From Coriobacteriia bacterium (GTDB taxonomy: Bacteria; Actinomycetota; Coriobacteriia; Anaerosomatales; SLCP01), in NCBI GenBank assembly GCA_014859265.1, contig JACUUN010000008.1, positions 1-51,380 on the forward strand: a stretch of 51,380 nt of DNA, written 5' to 3'. The notes beneath the pieces were generated by a model. It made no database searches. It was not told where the DNA came from and was given only the letters and a program-made list of their open reading frames with translations. This document shows positions 26,759 through 35,053 of the stretch, piece by piece. Position numbers and translations under genes: made by a program. Positions within the stretch are counted from its first letter, which is position 1. Every line of letters starts with the position of its first letter.

Positions 26759-28209
26759 AGCTCCTCCAGGACCTCGTGGGCCACCTCACGATCGTCGAAG
26801 TGGATCGTACGATCGGCGAAGATCTGATAGTCCTCATGGCCCTTGCCGGCAATGAGCACCGCATCCCCAGAGGCGGCCTGGGCGAGCGCCGTACGTATGG
26901 CCGTACGCCGGTCCACCTCCACCTCGTAGGATACCCCCGTCTCCCGGACACCGTCCTCGATCTGCAGGACGATGCCGACCGGGTCCTCGGAGCGCGGGTT
27001 GTCGCTGGTGATGATCACGTGATCAGCCTCACTACCCGCGGCCACACCCATCAGCGGTCGCTTCTCCGGATCGCGGTCTCCACCACACCCGAACACCGCT
27101 ATGACACGACCCGGAGTGATTGCGCGGACTGCCTTCAACGCCTTGGCGAGGCTATCGGGCGTGTGGGCGTAGTCCACGAAGACACCGCACCGTTGCCCGC
27201 TGTCGATACGCTCCAATCGTCCCGGAACCTGCGGGGCGGAGGAGAGTCCCTGCGCAATCGCCTGCAATCCGATACCGAGCGCGAGCCCGCATCCGGCGGC
27301 TACAAGCGCATTGCTCACGTTGTACTCAGCCGCAAGCGGCAGTTCGATGCGCTCGGATCCGAGAGGCGTCAGGAGGGTGAAGCATGTCCGGTCGGGCAAG
27401 AGCTCCTCATCGACCGCCCGAACATCAGCTTCCTCGTCTCGACCGACCGTCAGCACAGCGTCGAGTTCCAATGCCATTGCAGCGCCGTAGACATCATCGA
27501 TGTTGACCACGCGCTCCTCTACGTCGAGCTCGGTGAAGAGCCTGCGCTTCACCGAGTAGTACTCCTCGATGGTGTGATGGTAGTCGAGATGGTCCTGAGT
27601 CAGATTCGTGAATGCGGCTACCGCAAATCGAACGCCCTCTACGCGCCTCAAATCGATTGCGTGGGAGGAGACCTCCATCGCCACGCTCTCGATCTCCGCA
27701 TCTCTCATCCGCGCGAGAAGTGCCTGCAGGTCCGCCGACTCCGGTGTGGTTCGCCCGGCATCCAAACGGTCGTCGCCGATGCGGGTCTCAACGGTGCCGA
27801 TAAGACCGGTCCGCCGCCCTGCAGCGCGTGCGATGCTGTCGATGAGGTACGTAGTCGTCGTCTTGCCGTTCGTTCCCGTAACGCCCGAAATCGCAAGGCC
27901 GTGGCTGGGATGCCCGAAGAACGCGGCCGAGGCGTGCGCAAGTGCACGACGGGTGTCCGACACGGTCGCCACAGCGATGTCACCGAGTCCCTCAGGGTGA
28001 CGGACACACACAATCGCGACAGCTCCCCGTGCTGCCGCATCGGCAGCGAAGTCGTGTCCGTCGTGCGCGAAACCGGGGATGCAGAAGAACGCATCACCCA
28101 GGGCCACGCGGTCAGAGCGGTACGCGACGCCGCTGACAGAAACGTCGGTAGCGCCGCCTTCGATGGTGGCATCGAGGCCCTGAAGTAGGTCGCGGAGTCG
28201 AATGGTCAT
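26752..28209 (-). CDS. murE: MurE, probably meso-DAP-adding ligase
   Basis: Adds the third stem residue to UDP-MurNAc-Ala-Glu. The 485 residues have the ATP loop GTNGKTTT (112-119), the carbamylated-lysine region and the specificity motif DNPR (403-406, in TSDNPRSEDP). DNPR is characteristic of enzymes using meso-diaminopimelate, so the wall is probably mDAP-type. I chose ATG at 28209 over the GTG one codon earlier, with GAAAGAG nearby. It lies 55 bases past the PBP stop. Confidence 0.97.
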   Translation of the reverse strand: MTIRLRDLLQGLDATIEGGATDVSVSGVAYRSDRVALGDAFFCIPGFAHDGHDFAADAAARGAVAIVCVRHPEGLGDIAVATVSDTRRALAHASAAFFGHPSHGLAISGVTGTNGKTTTTYLIDSIARAAGRRTGLIGTVETRIGDDRLDAGRTTPESADLQALLARMRDAEIESVAMEVSSHAIDLRRVEGVRFAVAAFTNLTQDHLDYHHTIEEYYSVKRRLFTELDVEERVVNIDDVYGAAMALELDAVLTVGRDEEADVRAVDEELLPDRTCFTLLTPLGSERIELPLAAEYNVSNALVAAGCGLALGIGLQAIAQGLSSAPQVPGRLERIDSGQRCGVFVDYAHTPDSLAKALKAVRAITPGRVIAVFGCGGDRDPEKRPLMGVAAGSEADHVIITSDNPRSEDPVGIVLQIEDGVRETGVSYEVEVDRRTAIRTALAQAASGDAVLIAGKGHEDYQIFADRTIHFDDREVAHEVLEELC

Positions 28210-28264
28210 CACACTCTTTCACCACGATCGGATGGCCGATTCTAGCACGGGTATTCTTTGCTCA

Positions 28265-30043
28265 CTACGGAGTCTGTGCCGATGTTGCCGTTTCGCCATC
28301 GGGGCCCTGAGCAGGCTGAATCGAGGTCGGCGGTATCCTGAGGTGCGAGACCGCGAACATGGCCACCTCCGAGAACACCGGCGCCGCAACGACACCGCCG
28401 TAGATGGCGCCCTTTGGTTCGTCGATGATCACGATTACCAAGACCTGCGGATCGTCGGCAGGCAGGAAACCCGAGAAGGAACCGATGTACTTGCCACCCG
28501 CGTAGCCCCGCCCGTCCGTACGCGCCTTCTGCGCGGTGCCCGTCTTGCCAGCGACCTCGTAGCCTTCCACGGCCGCCGCACCGCCGGTACCCTCGGTGAC
28601 AACCGCCTTCATCACCTCTCGCGTCGCCAAGGCAGCCTCCTCCGATATCGCGCGCCGTTTAGGCCAGCGCGTTTCGGTGCCGGAGCCCTCCGGTGCCTGA
28701 AGGAGGAAGTGCGGGGTCACGAGCTCTCCACCGTTCGCAATGGCCGAAAGGGCACGGGCAAGCTGCAGGGACGTCATCGAGACACCCTGTCCGAAGGGGA
28801 TGTTCGCAATCGAGGTTGCCGACCACTGTTGAACCGGAGGCAGGTGCCCTACAGCCTCGCCCGGGAAGTCGATGCCTGTTCTCTCGGTGAAGCCGAACCG
28901 GTCGAGGTAGTCGTAGAGCGGTTGCTTCCCGAGGGCCATGCCCAGCTTGACCGCCCCGACATTGGAGGAGTTTGTGACGATCTGCGTCAGAGTCCAATGA
29001 ACCGTGGAACGCGGGTGTGCCTCCTTGATACGGCGCCCCCCAACTTGCAGGGTGGGCGGAAGTTCGAACATGCTGTCCGGCTCGAACAGTCCAGCATCGA
29101 TCACCGCGGCCGCGATGATCGATTTGAAAGTGGAACCGGGCTCGTAGACATCAGTGACCGGACGGTTGCGGTAGGCTACCGAGTCCGCGTCAGCGAACCG
29201 GTTCGGATTGAACCCGGGCACCGATGCCATCGCTAGGATCTCCCCGTTGCGCGGGTCCATGACGATGACGGAGCCAGCTGCAGCGCTCCACTTCTCAACG
29301 GCCTGCTGGAGAGCTACCTGTGCCGTGTGCTGGATGTCCTTGTCAATAGTGAGCATGATGTCGTCACCGTTGACCGGGTCCTCGTAGTGTATGACCCCGC
29401 CCGGGATCGGGCGCCCAAACGGGTCCCGTTCTGCGAGAACGGAGCCGGGTTCGCCTGCGAGCACCGAGTCGTAGTACTGCTCCAGCCCACCAAGCCCAAC
29501 GTCGTCGATACCGACGAAACCAAGCACCTGTGCTGCCAGCTCTCCGGACGGGTACGTCCGGCGTGAGTCTTTCAGCATCCCGACACCACTCAAACCCAGA
29601 GACTCGATCGCCTCGGCATGCTCGACGTCAACTTTGCGGGCGATGTAGACGAATCCGCTGTCTCTCTGAAGACGCTCGGCGTACGTAGCGGGCTCACCGC
29701 CGAGGACACGCGAGAACGCCTCAGCGGTTCCCGTCGCGTCGGTCACGAAGCGCGGAGACGCATAGATGGTCCGGGCTTCACGGGAAACGGCGAGCAGATC
29801 GCCGTCCCTGTCGTAGATGGTGCCACGCTTCGGCGCGATCTCAATGTCCCGGGTGCGCTGGCTCTGAGCCTTCTCGGCAAATGCGGGCGCGGCATGAACC
29901 TGCAGATACACGAGACGCCCGCTGATAATGATGAGGCAGAACACTATCAGAGAGAGCACGAGACCGTGCCGCTCACGACCGGGGCGTCCCGCAGGCCTGC
30001 GCTTTGCCACCGGCACACCTCCTGCGCGCCGCGGCCCGCTCAT
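28265..30043 (-). CDS. ftsI: Class B penicillin-binding protein (FtsI-like)
   Basis: Septal transpeptidase that crosslinks new peptidoglycan with FtsW. The 592 residues have a basic cytoplasmic start, one helix (about 28-46), a dimerisation domain from RGTIYDRDGDLLAVS (73-87), and the transpeptidase domain. The catalytic motifs are STFK (304-307), SSN (359-361) and KTGT (500-503). No PASTA repeats follow; the protein ends soon after the enzyme domain. It overlaps ftsL by four bases (ATGA). Confidence 0.95.
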   Translation of the reverse strand: MSGPRRAGGVPVAKRRPAGRPGRERHGLVLSLIVFCLIIISGRLVYLQVHAAPAFAEKAQSQRTRDIEIAPKRGTIYDRDGDLLAVSREARTIYASPRFVTDATGTAEAFSRVLGGEPATYAERLQRDSGFVYIARKVDVEHAEAIESLGLSGVGMLKDSRRTYPSGELAAQVLGFVGIDDVGLGGLEQYYDSVLAGEPGSVLAERDPFGRPIPGGVIHYEDPVNGDDIMLTIDKDIQHTAQVALQQAVEKWSAAAGSVIVMDPRNGEILAMASVPGFNPNRFADADSVAYRNRPVTDVYEPGSTFKSIIAAAVIDAGLFEPDSMFELPPTLQVGGRRIKEAHPRSTVHWTLTQIVTNSSNVGAVKLGMALGKQPLYDYLDRFGFTERTGIDFPGEAVGHLPPVQQWSATSIANIPFGQGVSMTSLQLARALSAIANGGELVTPHFLLQAPEGSGTETRWPKRRAISEEAALATREVMKAVVTEGTGGAAAVEGYEVAGKTGTAQKARTDGRGYAGGKYIGSFSGFLPADDPQVLVIVIIDEPKGAIYGGVVAAPVFSEVAMFAVSHLRIPPTSIQPAQGPDGETATSAQTP

Positions 30044-30612
30044 CGCGAGGACGCGAGCCCCGCATCGCCGACGAGGAGCACCTGCGCCTCACCCGCCGTC
30101 ATCCGCATGATGCTCGCCAACAGCCCGGGGACCCGCTGGGATGACACCGACACGTCCGAACCCGCGTCCGCATGCCACGTCCCGGTATGGCCGTCAGGAA
30201 CCATCGGCATCTCAATGTATGCGACGCTGTCCGCAGAACCCATACGCATCGAGACTCCGGCAATGCTCTCAATCCGGGCATGAGTGGCAAGAGCGGTACG
30301 CCTTGCCTCCAGGGACTCACCCTTGATGCGCTCACTCTCTATATCCTTGCGCAGCGCGTTCGCGGTCAGGGAGACCTCCGTCGCGCGCACCGTGAACTCG
30401 ACACGCACCATCGCCATCGCTGACAGGAACACCAGCACGGCACAGGCAATACGGAATCCACGCCTGCATCGCGCTATCTCGGAAGCCCGAGAGCGTGAGG
30501 AGGTGCTTCCGCGGGACTGGCCCTTGGTCGGACGTGCGGGGCGAACGAGACGCAGACGCGGGGCGAGCGCAGCGCCATTCACGTGATCACGCTTCACCGC
30601 CGATAGCGTCAT
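30040..30612 (-). CDS. ftsL: FtsL-like bitopic division protein
   Basis: Small divisome protein placed, as usual, between rsmH and the PBP. It has 190 residues: a basic cytoplasmic N-terminus (1-52), one helix (about 53-71) and a coiled coil (about 72-112). The final 75 residues make it about 1.5-2 times the usual FtsL length. They include AYIEMPMVPDGHTG and a Ser/Val-rich stretch with no family I recognise. Identity rests mainly on position and topology, because FtsL sequences are poorly conserved. Confidence 0.8.
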   Translation of the reverse strand: MTLSAVKRDHVNGAALAPRLRLVRPARPTKGQSRGSTSSRSRASEIARCRRGFRIACAVLVFLSAMAMVRVEFTVRATEVSLTANALRKDIESERIKGESLEARRTALATHARIESIAGVSMRMGSADSVAYIEMPMVPDGHTGTWHADAGSDVSVSSQRVPGLLASIMRMTAGEAQVLLVGDAGLASSR

Positions 30613-30654
30613 CTGTGCACCTCCTTCCCCACCGTCCGGAGCGCGTGTGTGCGC

Positions 30655-31590
30655 TCACACTCTCTCTGCGGCCCGCAACTTGGCGCTGCGCGCCCGCGGG
30701 TTGCTCTCTATCTCGTCTGGCCCGGGAACGACCGGGCGTCGCGTGACTATGCGGAGTACCGGCTCCTTGCCGCACGAGCAGACGGGCAGCTCGGGCGGAC
30801 ACTCACACCCCGACGCCAATTCGGAGAACACGCGCTTGACCACCCGGTCCTCGAGTGAGTGATAGCTGATGACGACGATCCGCCCGCCGGGTACGAGCCA
30901 CCTGAGCGCGGATCGGAGTCCCTGCTCAAGCACCTCGAGCTCCCGGTTGACCTCGATGCGCAGCGCCTGGAACGTCCGCCGGGCCGGGTGGGGACCCCCG
31001 CGACGTGCAGACGCGGGGACCGCATCCTTGATGATTCCGACGAGCTCGGCCGTCGTCCGAATCGGGCGGCGGCCCCGCGCGGCTACGATGAATGCTGCGA
31101 TGCGCGAGGCCCACCGTTCCTCACCGTACTCTCGTATGACACGCAAGAGTTCGGCCTCCGGGTAGGAGTTCACGATGTCGGCGGCCGTAGGGCCGCCTCC
31201 TTCGGGGTCCATCCGCATGTCCAGTGGCGCTTCGTCGTGATACGAGAATCCCCGCTCCGTGACGTCGAGCTGCGGGGAGGAAACCCCGAGATCGAAGAGG
31301 AACCCATCCGCGTACGCTATGCCTGCCTCGGAAAGCAGGCGGTCGATCTCGGAGAAGTTCCCCTTGAGAAGAATGATTTGCCGGCCGAGGCGGAGTGTGT
31401 CTGCTGCTGCGACGAGTGCTGCGTCATCTTGGTCAATGCCCACCAGTGTCCCGGTGGGAGCGATCGAGTCTGCTATCCGCTTCGCGTGTCCTGCCCCGCC
31501 TAAGGTACAGTCGACGATAATCGAACCGGGGTGCAACGATAGGTACTTCGTGACCTCGGCCGGCAAAACTGGGGTGTGCCGGTATTCCAT
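30655..31590 (-). CDS. rsmH: 16S rRNA m4C1402 methyltransferase RsmH
   Basis: SAM-dependent N4-methylation of C1402 in 16S rRNA. The 311 residues begin MEYRHTPVLPAEV, with the SAM loop GGAGH (31-35), and later show the DLGVSSPQLD and SYHSLEDRVVK family motifs. ATG at 31590 has TGAGGA about ten bases upstream, right behind the mraZ stop. The longer frame lies inside mraZ. Also called MraW; a standard second gene of dcw clusters. Confidence 0.96.
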   Translation of the reverse strand: MEYRHTPVLPAEVTKYLSLHPGSIIVDCTLGGAGHAKRIADSIAPTGTLVGIDQDDAALVAAADTLRLGRQIILLKGNFSEIDRLLSEAGIAYADGFLFDLGVSSPQLDVTERGFSYHDEAPLDMRMDPEGGGPTAADIVNSYPEAELLRVIREYGEERWASRIAAFIVAARGRRPIRTTAELVGIIKDAVPASARRGGPHPARRTFQALRIEVNRELEVLEQGLRSALRWLVPGGRIVVISYHSLEDRVVKRVFSELASGCECPPELPVCSCGKEPVLRIVTRRPVVPGPDEIESNPRARSAKLRAAERV

Positions 31591-31601
31591 TCTCAACGTC
31601 C

Positions 31602-32036
31602 TCAGAGCAAGCCGAGTCCAGCGAGCTCCTCGGCATCCTGCTCGATATTGGCTGTGGTCTCGCCGTTGTACGCGTTCCACTGCTCGCTGTCCCAGATCTC
31701 GATCCGGTCGCCGTTACCCGTAATCGACAGCTCCTTACCGAGCCCCGCGTACTCGCGAAGAACCTGCGGAAGGCCGATGCGGCCGGCCGAGTCGAGCTCG
31801 GTTTCCACAGCGCCCGAGGTGAAGAAGCGACGTACCTTGCGGAATTGCGGGTTGAAATCGTCACGCGACATGAGGCGGTCGACGAACTCGGTGTAGCGCT
31901 CCGCGGGATAGACGTAGAGGCACCCCTCGAACCCCTTGGCGATGACGAGGCGTCCGGTCATCTCTCCCCGAAACTTCGCAGGCAGGGAGACTCGCCCTTT
32001 GGCGTCCAGCGTGTGCTGGTAGTCGCCCAGAAACAT
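31602..32036 (-). CDS. mraZ: Transcriptional regulator MraZ
   Basis: DNA-binding autoregulator of the dcw cluster. The 144 residues contain two SpoVT/AbrB-like repeats, the first from MFLGDYQHTLDAKGRVSLPA and the second from ETELDSAGRIGLPQVLREYA. I chose ATG at 32036 because all family members begin here; the longer frame crosses the promoter. GGGGAGG lies about ten bases upstream. Expected targets are the TGGGA repeats at 32134-32190. Confidence 0.94.
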   Translation of the reverse strand: MFLGDYQHTLDAKGRVSLPAKFRGEMTGRLVIAKGFEGCLYVYPAERYTEFVDRLMSRDDFNPQFRKVRRFFTSGAVETELDSAGRIGLPQVLREYAGLGKELSITGNGDRIEIWDSEQWNAYNGETTANIEQDAEELAGLGLL

Positions 32037-32117
32037 CTCCGCGTGCCCTCCCCTGCTCTCTTCCCCGCTGCGTCCCGCCCTGAGTGCTTGGGCGGTGACG
32101 TCGTCCTGATGCACCAC

Positions 32118-32190
32118 ACTGTATGACACTTCGTCCCACTGTGCAACACTTTTGTGGGAATTCATCCCACCAAGTTGTTCCATCGTCCCA
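32118..32190 (-). promoter_or_regulatory. mraZ promoter with MraZ-type TGGGA boxes
   Basis: On the minus strand TTGCAC (32146-32141) and TACAGT (32123-32118) are spaced by 17 bases, a good promoter. TGGGA boxes in the same orientation lie at 32138-32134, 32169-32165 and 32190-32186, with one opposing copy at 32155-32159. Spacings of 31 and 21 bases put them on one face of the helix, and the first lies between -35 and -10. MraZ is known to bind TGGGN repeats, so autoregulation fits. Confidence 0.7.
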
Positions 32191-32315
32191 TCCGTGCGCC
32201 GCCTTGAGCCTGATGGGCGCTTTCGCTGCGTGAACCCCGGTGCCCCGCTTTGCGTCTATAGCACAGGAACGGGAAGGGAATCGGACTTGACAGCGGAATC
32301 CAGCGACCAGGGACA

Positions 32316-32374
32316 CGCACACGCTACAACGCACACGCCGCAGGTTGCCCCGTGTGAGCGTGTGCGAGTAGAAT
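32316..32374 (+). promoter_or_regulatory. Promoter with CGCACACGC repeats
   Basis: TTGCCC (32345-32350) and TAGAAT (32369-32374), 18 bases apart, form a plausible promoter for the 44-residue gene. CGCACACGC occurs twice upstream (32316-32324 and 32330-32338) and once inverted as GCGTGTGCG (32358-32366), inside the promoter spacer. This layout looks like an operator. The regulator is unknown. Together with the mraZ promoter it fills the 380-base gap between the two divergent genes. Confidence 0.5.
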
Positions 32375-32416
32375 CATCAGCAGGTATCTCGGGCGATACG
32401 GAGGTGACACTCCCCG

Positions 32417-32551
32417 ATGACGGCGAACATCGCAGGTGCCCTGTTCAACACTCTGGTCCTGGCCTTCTTTGTCGTAGTGGCTCTCGGCGTCGCGCTCGGC
32501 GCGTATGCGGCCACTCAGATGAAGAAGATGGAGGAGAAGATCCAGAAGTAG
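32417..32551 (+). CDS. 44-residue single-helix membrane protein
   Basis: A very small protein, MTANIAGALFNTLVLAFF at its start, with one strong transmembrane helix (about 8-32) and a charged, lysine-rich cytoplasmic end (QMKKMEEKIQK). A GGAGGTGA, an excellent anti-Shine-Dalgarno match, lies nine bases before ATG, and a promoter with repeats lies further upstream. It heads an apparent operon with the DUF4349 lipoprotein and is divergent from mraZ. I recognise no family. Small one-helix proteins often regulate membrane complexes, but this is inference. Confidence 0.65.
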   Translation: MTANIAGALFNTLVLAFFVVVALGVALGAYAATQMKKMEEKIQK

Positions 32552-32650
32552 CGCCTCCACACCGCGTATGATCCGGACGCCCTCCCGCCGAGAACGGTGA
32601 CGAGGGCGTTCGCACGTTCGGGTGCAGTCCCGATGACAGGAGGCACGACT

Positions 32651-33676
32651 ATGAAACGCATGGCAGCACGCAATAGTCGCATCGCACGATGGGCGTTCGC
32701 GGTGACCATCATCGTGAGCGTGTCGCTTCTCGCTTCGTGTGGATTCGTACAAGACCGCGGCAGCGACGAATCCGTCCCGGGCATCTACGAGGTACCTGCC
32801 GAGGGCGAGAAGTACTCCTCCGACGGGGACGGAATGGCGGACTCACGCGACTACGCCAGCGTCCAGCCTTCACCTCCCATCGAGCCGCCTGGGGACGGCA
32901 CGGGTGTAGATGCGTCGACGGTACCAGCTGACGAACGCTACATCATCCGGTCGGTCGGAGTCCGCATACAGGTCGACGATGTCGAGGACGCGGTCCAGAG
33001 CGTACGGGACGAAGTCGCAAAGGCCGAGGGCATGGTGACCGCGGTGCAGGTGAGCACCGATGAGGACATCCCCATCTACCGCTATGAGGCCACGGGAGCT
33101 CTGGCGGACGGTGCGCCACTGAGGGGCTTCGTGGTGGCGCGAATCCCGGCACCGGCCCTTGACGCGTTCATTGAGTCCGTCTCCGACCTCGGCACCGTGC
33201 AGCGCCAGGCCGAGGACGAGAGCGACGTGACCCAGGAGCACATCGACCTCTCGGCACGCCTTGAGAACCTGAAAGCCCAGGAGGAGCGTTTGCGCGACTT
33301 CTTCGACCGGGCCGAGAACGTCGAGGACATGCTCGCGATCGAAGCGCAGCTCGGCCGGGTGCGTGGCGAGATCGAGTCGCTGACCGCACAGATCGCGTAC
33401 ATCGAGCGGCAGGCTGCAATGGCAACCGTCACGATCGAGCTGGCGGGCGTGCCACCCGTTGTCAGCCCGATCGGCTCTGATTGGGGTTTCGTACGCGCAA
33501 TCACACAGGGCATCCGCGGCTTCGTCGGTACCATCAACACGCTCGTCGTGCTCGTGATGAGCGCCCTTCCGTTGATCATCATCGCCGTCGTCGTGTGGCT
33601 TGCAGTCCGTGCGGTGCTCCGCCGCAGGCGCCCGCGCACGAAAGAGAGCACGCCGCCTGAGGAGCCAATGACGTGA
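32651..33676 (+). CDS. DUF4349 lipoprotein with coiled coil
   Basis: A 341-residue DUF4349-type protein. A lipobox LLASC (26-30) follows a basic, hydrophobic signal peptide. After an acidic linker comes the conserved domain with RYIIRSVGVRIQVDDVEDAV. A coiled coil follows (DLSARLENLKAQEERLRDFF; then AQLGRVRGEIESL). A C-terminal membrane helix (about 290-325) is followed by basic residues, so it may be attached to the membrane at both ends. ATG at 32651 has CAGGAGG at ideal distance. Family function is unknown; it is often seen as an envelope stress or sensor-like protein. Confidence 0.85.
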   Translation: MKRMAARNSRIARWAFAVTIIVSVSLLASCGFVQDRGSDESVPGIYEVPAEGEKYSSDGDGMADSRDYASVQPSPPIEPPGDGTGVDASTVPADERYIIRSVGVRIQVDDVEDAVQSVRDEVAKAEGMVTAVQVSTDEDIPIYRYEATGALADGAPLRGFVVARIPAPALDAFIESVSDLGTVQRQAEDESDVTQEHIDLSARLENLKAQEERLRDFFDRAENVEDMLAIEAQLGRVRGEIESLTAQIAYIERQAAMATVTIELAGVPPVVSPIGSDWGFVRAITQGIRGFVGTINTLVVLVMSALPLIIIAVVVWLAVRAVLRRRRPRTKESTPPEEPMT

Positions 33677-33924
33677 TCCGCCCGCGCATCAGATTGCCGC
33701 TGTGGGCGGCGGTGGTTCTGCCCGCCGCCGCCTACGTGGCACGATCGGTCATCCGCGGAGGCGATTTCCGTCCGGACCTGCCCGGAGACGCGATTGTCTA
33801 CGGACTACTCGGACTCGTGATAGTCGCGGTGGGACTCGCCCGAGCGCGCGCCGCGGATGGCGTAGACGATAAGCTGACCCGCCAGGTGGACGGAGAAGAC
33901 AGCACCTCCGGCGAGCAGGGGTAA
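33673..33924 (+). CDS. Small two-helix membrane protein
   Basis: An 83-residue protein with a GTG start overlapping the DUF4349 stop (GTGA), which supports coupled translation. It has two hydrophobic segments (about 10-24 and 42-58) and an acidic/polar tail (DKLTRQVDGEDSTSGEQG). No family recognised. Its last 120 bases overlap, tail to tail, the opposing small membrane gene at 33805-34095. Confidence 0.55.
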   Translation: MIRPRIRLPLWAAVVLPAAAYVARSVIRGGDFRPDLPGDAIVYGLLGLVIVAVGLARARAADGVDDKLTRQVDGEDSTSGEQG

Positions 33925-34095
33925 CAGCACCACGTCCTCGACCAGATTGATTGCCTCAACCCCTGGAGCTCCCGCTCCCCCTACCGCAGTGAGCCAGCCC
34001 CCGAGAGCAACGCCTATTCCCGTTCCCACGCCCCATGTGGCGGCCCAGAAGAGTCCCCGCACAATGGGCGAGATGGACGACTGGGTGGCCACCAC
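33805..34095 (-). CDS. Small membrane protein after nucleoside permease
   Basis: A 96-residue protein with about two long helices (roughly 15-38 and 50-75), containing GLFWAATWGVGTGIGVALGG and VEDVVLLPLLAGGAVFSVH. GTG at 34095 has AAGGGG seven bases upstream and lies just inside the end of the upstream permease gene, so it is probably the last gene of the transporter operon. No family recognised. Its final 120 bases overlap the opposing gene. Confidence 0.55.
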   Translation of the reverse strand: MVATQSSISPIVRGLFWAATWGVGTGIGVALGGWLTAVGGAGAPGVEAINLVEDVVLLPLLAGGAVFSVHLAGQLIVYAIRGARSGESHRDYHESE

Positions 34096-34099
34096 AGGA

Positions 34100-35053
34100 T
34101 TACCCCTTCTCATACGGCTTGCCGATGGCTGCGGGCGCAACGGCACGGCCTACCACACCGGCAAGAACGACGACTGTCAACACGTACGGGAGCATCAGGA
34201 AGAACTGCGAGGGAATCCGTATCACATCGCGGAAGAGCTGCAGCTTGATCTGGAGCGCGTCAGCGAAGCCGAAGAGCAGTGACGCGAGATAACTCCCGAC
34301 CGGAGTCCAGCGGCCGAAGATGTTGGCCGCGAGCGCGATGAAGCCTCTCGCGTTCGTCATCCCCTCTGTGAAGGAGCCGACCTGCTCGAGCGTGAGGTTC
34401 GCTCCAGCAAGCCCTCCGAGTGCCCCGCTCACGATCACGGCGGAGTACCGCCCGCGTATGACGCTGATACCGACCGTGTCGGCTGCGCGCGGATGCTCGC
34501 CGAGTGCCCGAAGCCGCAAGCCCCAGCGCGTGTTGAAGAGCGCCCACTGTCCGACAACCGCAATGACGATGGCCATGTAGACGATCGGCGTGTAGCTGAA
34601 CACGATCGCGTCGACCCAACGCCACACAGTCCCGAACAACCCCTCCGTGGGTCCGGTGATGTTGAAGACAGGCCGCAGACGAGCCACCGGGTCCGTCGTG
34701 CCGGGATGCCCGATGATGACTTCCATCAGGAAACCCGTAAGGCCCAGCGAGAGGATATTGATCGCGGTGCCTGAGACGACCTGGTCCGTGCGAAGCGTGA
34801 TCGACGCGAAGGCGTGGATGAGCGCGAGCGACATACCCGAGAGTACTGCGATCAGGGCTCCCGCCCACGGGCTCCCGGTGAACATGGTTCCGATGACCCC
34901 CATGAACGCGCCGAAGAGCATCATCCCCTCGAGTGCGATGTTGACGATACCCGAGCGCTCGCAAATCGTGCCGCCGATCGCCGCGAGGGCCAGAGGTGTG
35001 GCCATGCGGATCGCTGAGGCGAAGAGGTCCGGCGTGAAGATGTCAGCCAGCAT
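34100..35053 (-). CDS. Nucleoside-type ABC permease (NupQ-like)
   Basis: Second membrane subunit of a BMP-family ABC importer, related to Bacillus NupQ/YufQ. The 317 residues form eight or more helices. The conserved ALAAIGGTICERSGIVNIAL (N-terminal region) and GLRLRALGEHPRAADTVGIS (cytoplasmic coupling region) are typical. I chose ATG at 35053, which overlaps the preceding permease by 11 bases and has GGGGTGGAG just before it. Confidence 0.9.
   Translation of the reverse strand: MLADIFTPDLFASAIRMATPLALAAIGGTICERSGIVNIALEGMMLFGAFMGVIGTMFTGSPWAGALIAVLSGMSLALIHAFASITLRTDQVVSGTAINILSLGLTGFLMEVIIGHPGTTDPVARLRPVFNITGPTEGLFGTVWRWVDAIVFSYTPIVYMAIVIAVVGQWALFNTRWGLRLRALGEHPRAADTVGISVIRGRYSAVIVSGALGGLAGANLTLEQVGSFTEGMTNARGFIALAANIFGRWTPVGSYLASLLFGFADALQIKLQLFRDVIRIPSQFFLMLPYVLTVVVLAGVVGRAVAPAAIGKPYEKG

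Noticed and set aside
26710-28188. 492-codon plus-strand open frame opposite murE
   Set aside because: Pure antisense of a well-supported gene; composition is atypical and no domain is visible.
32316-32366. CGCACACGC repeats as a CRISPR array
   Set aside because: Only three 9-base copies, one inverted, with no regular spacers and no cas genes.
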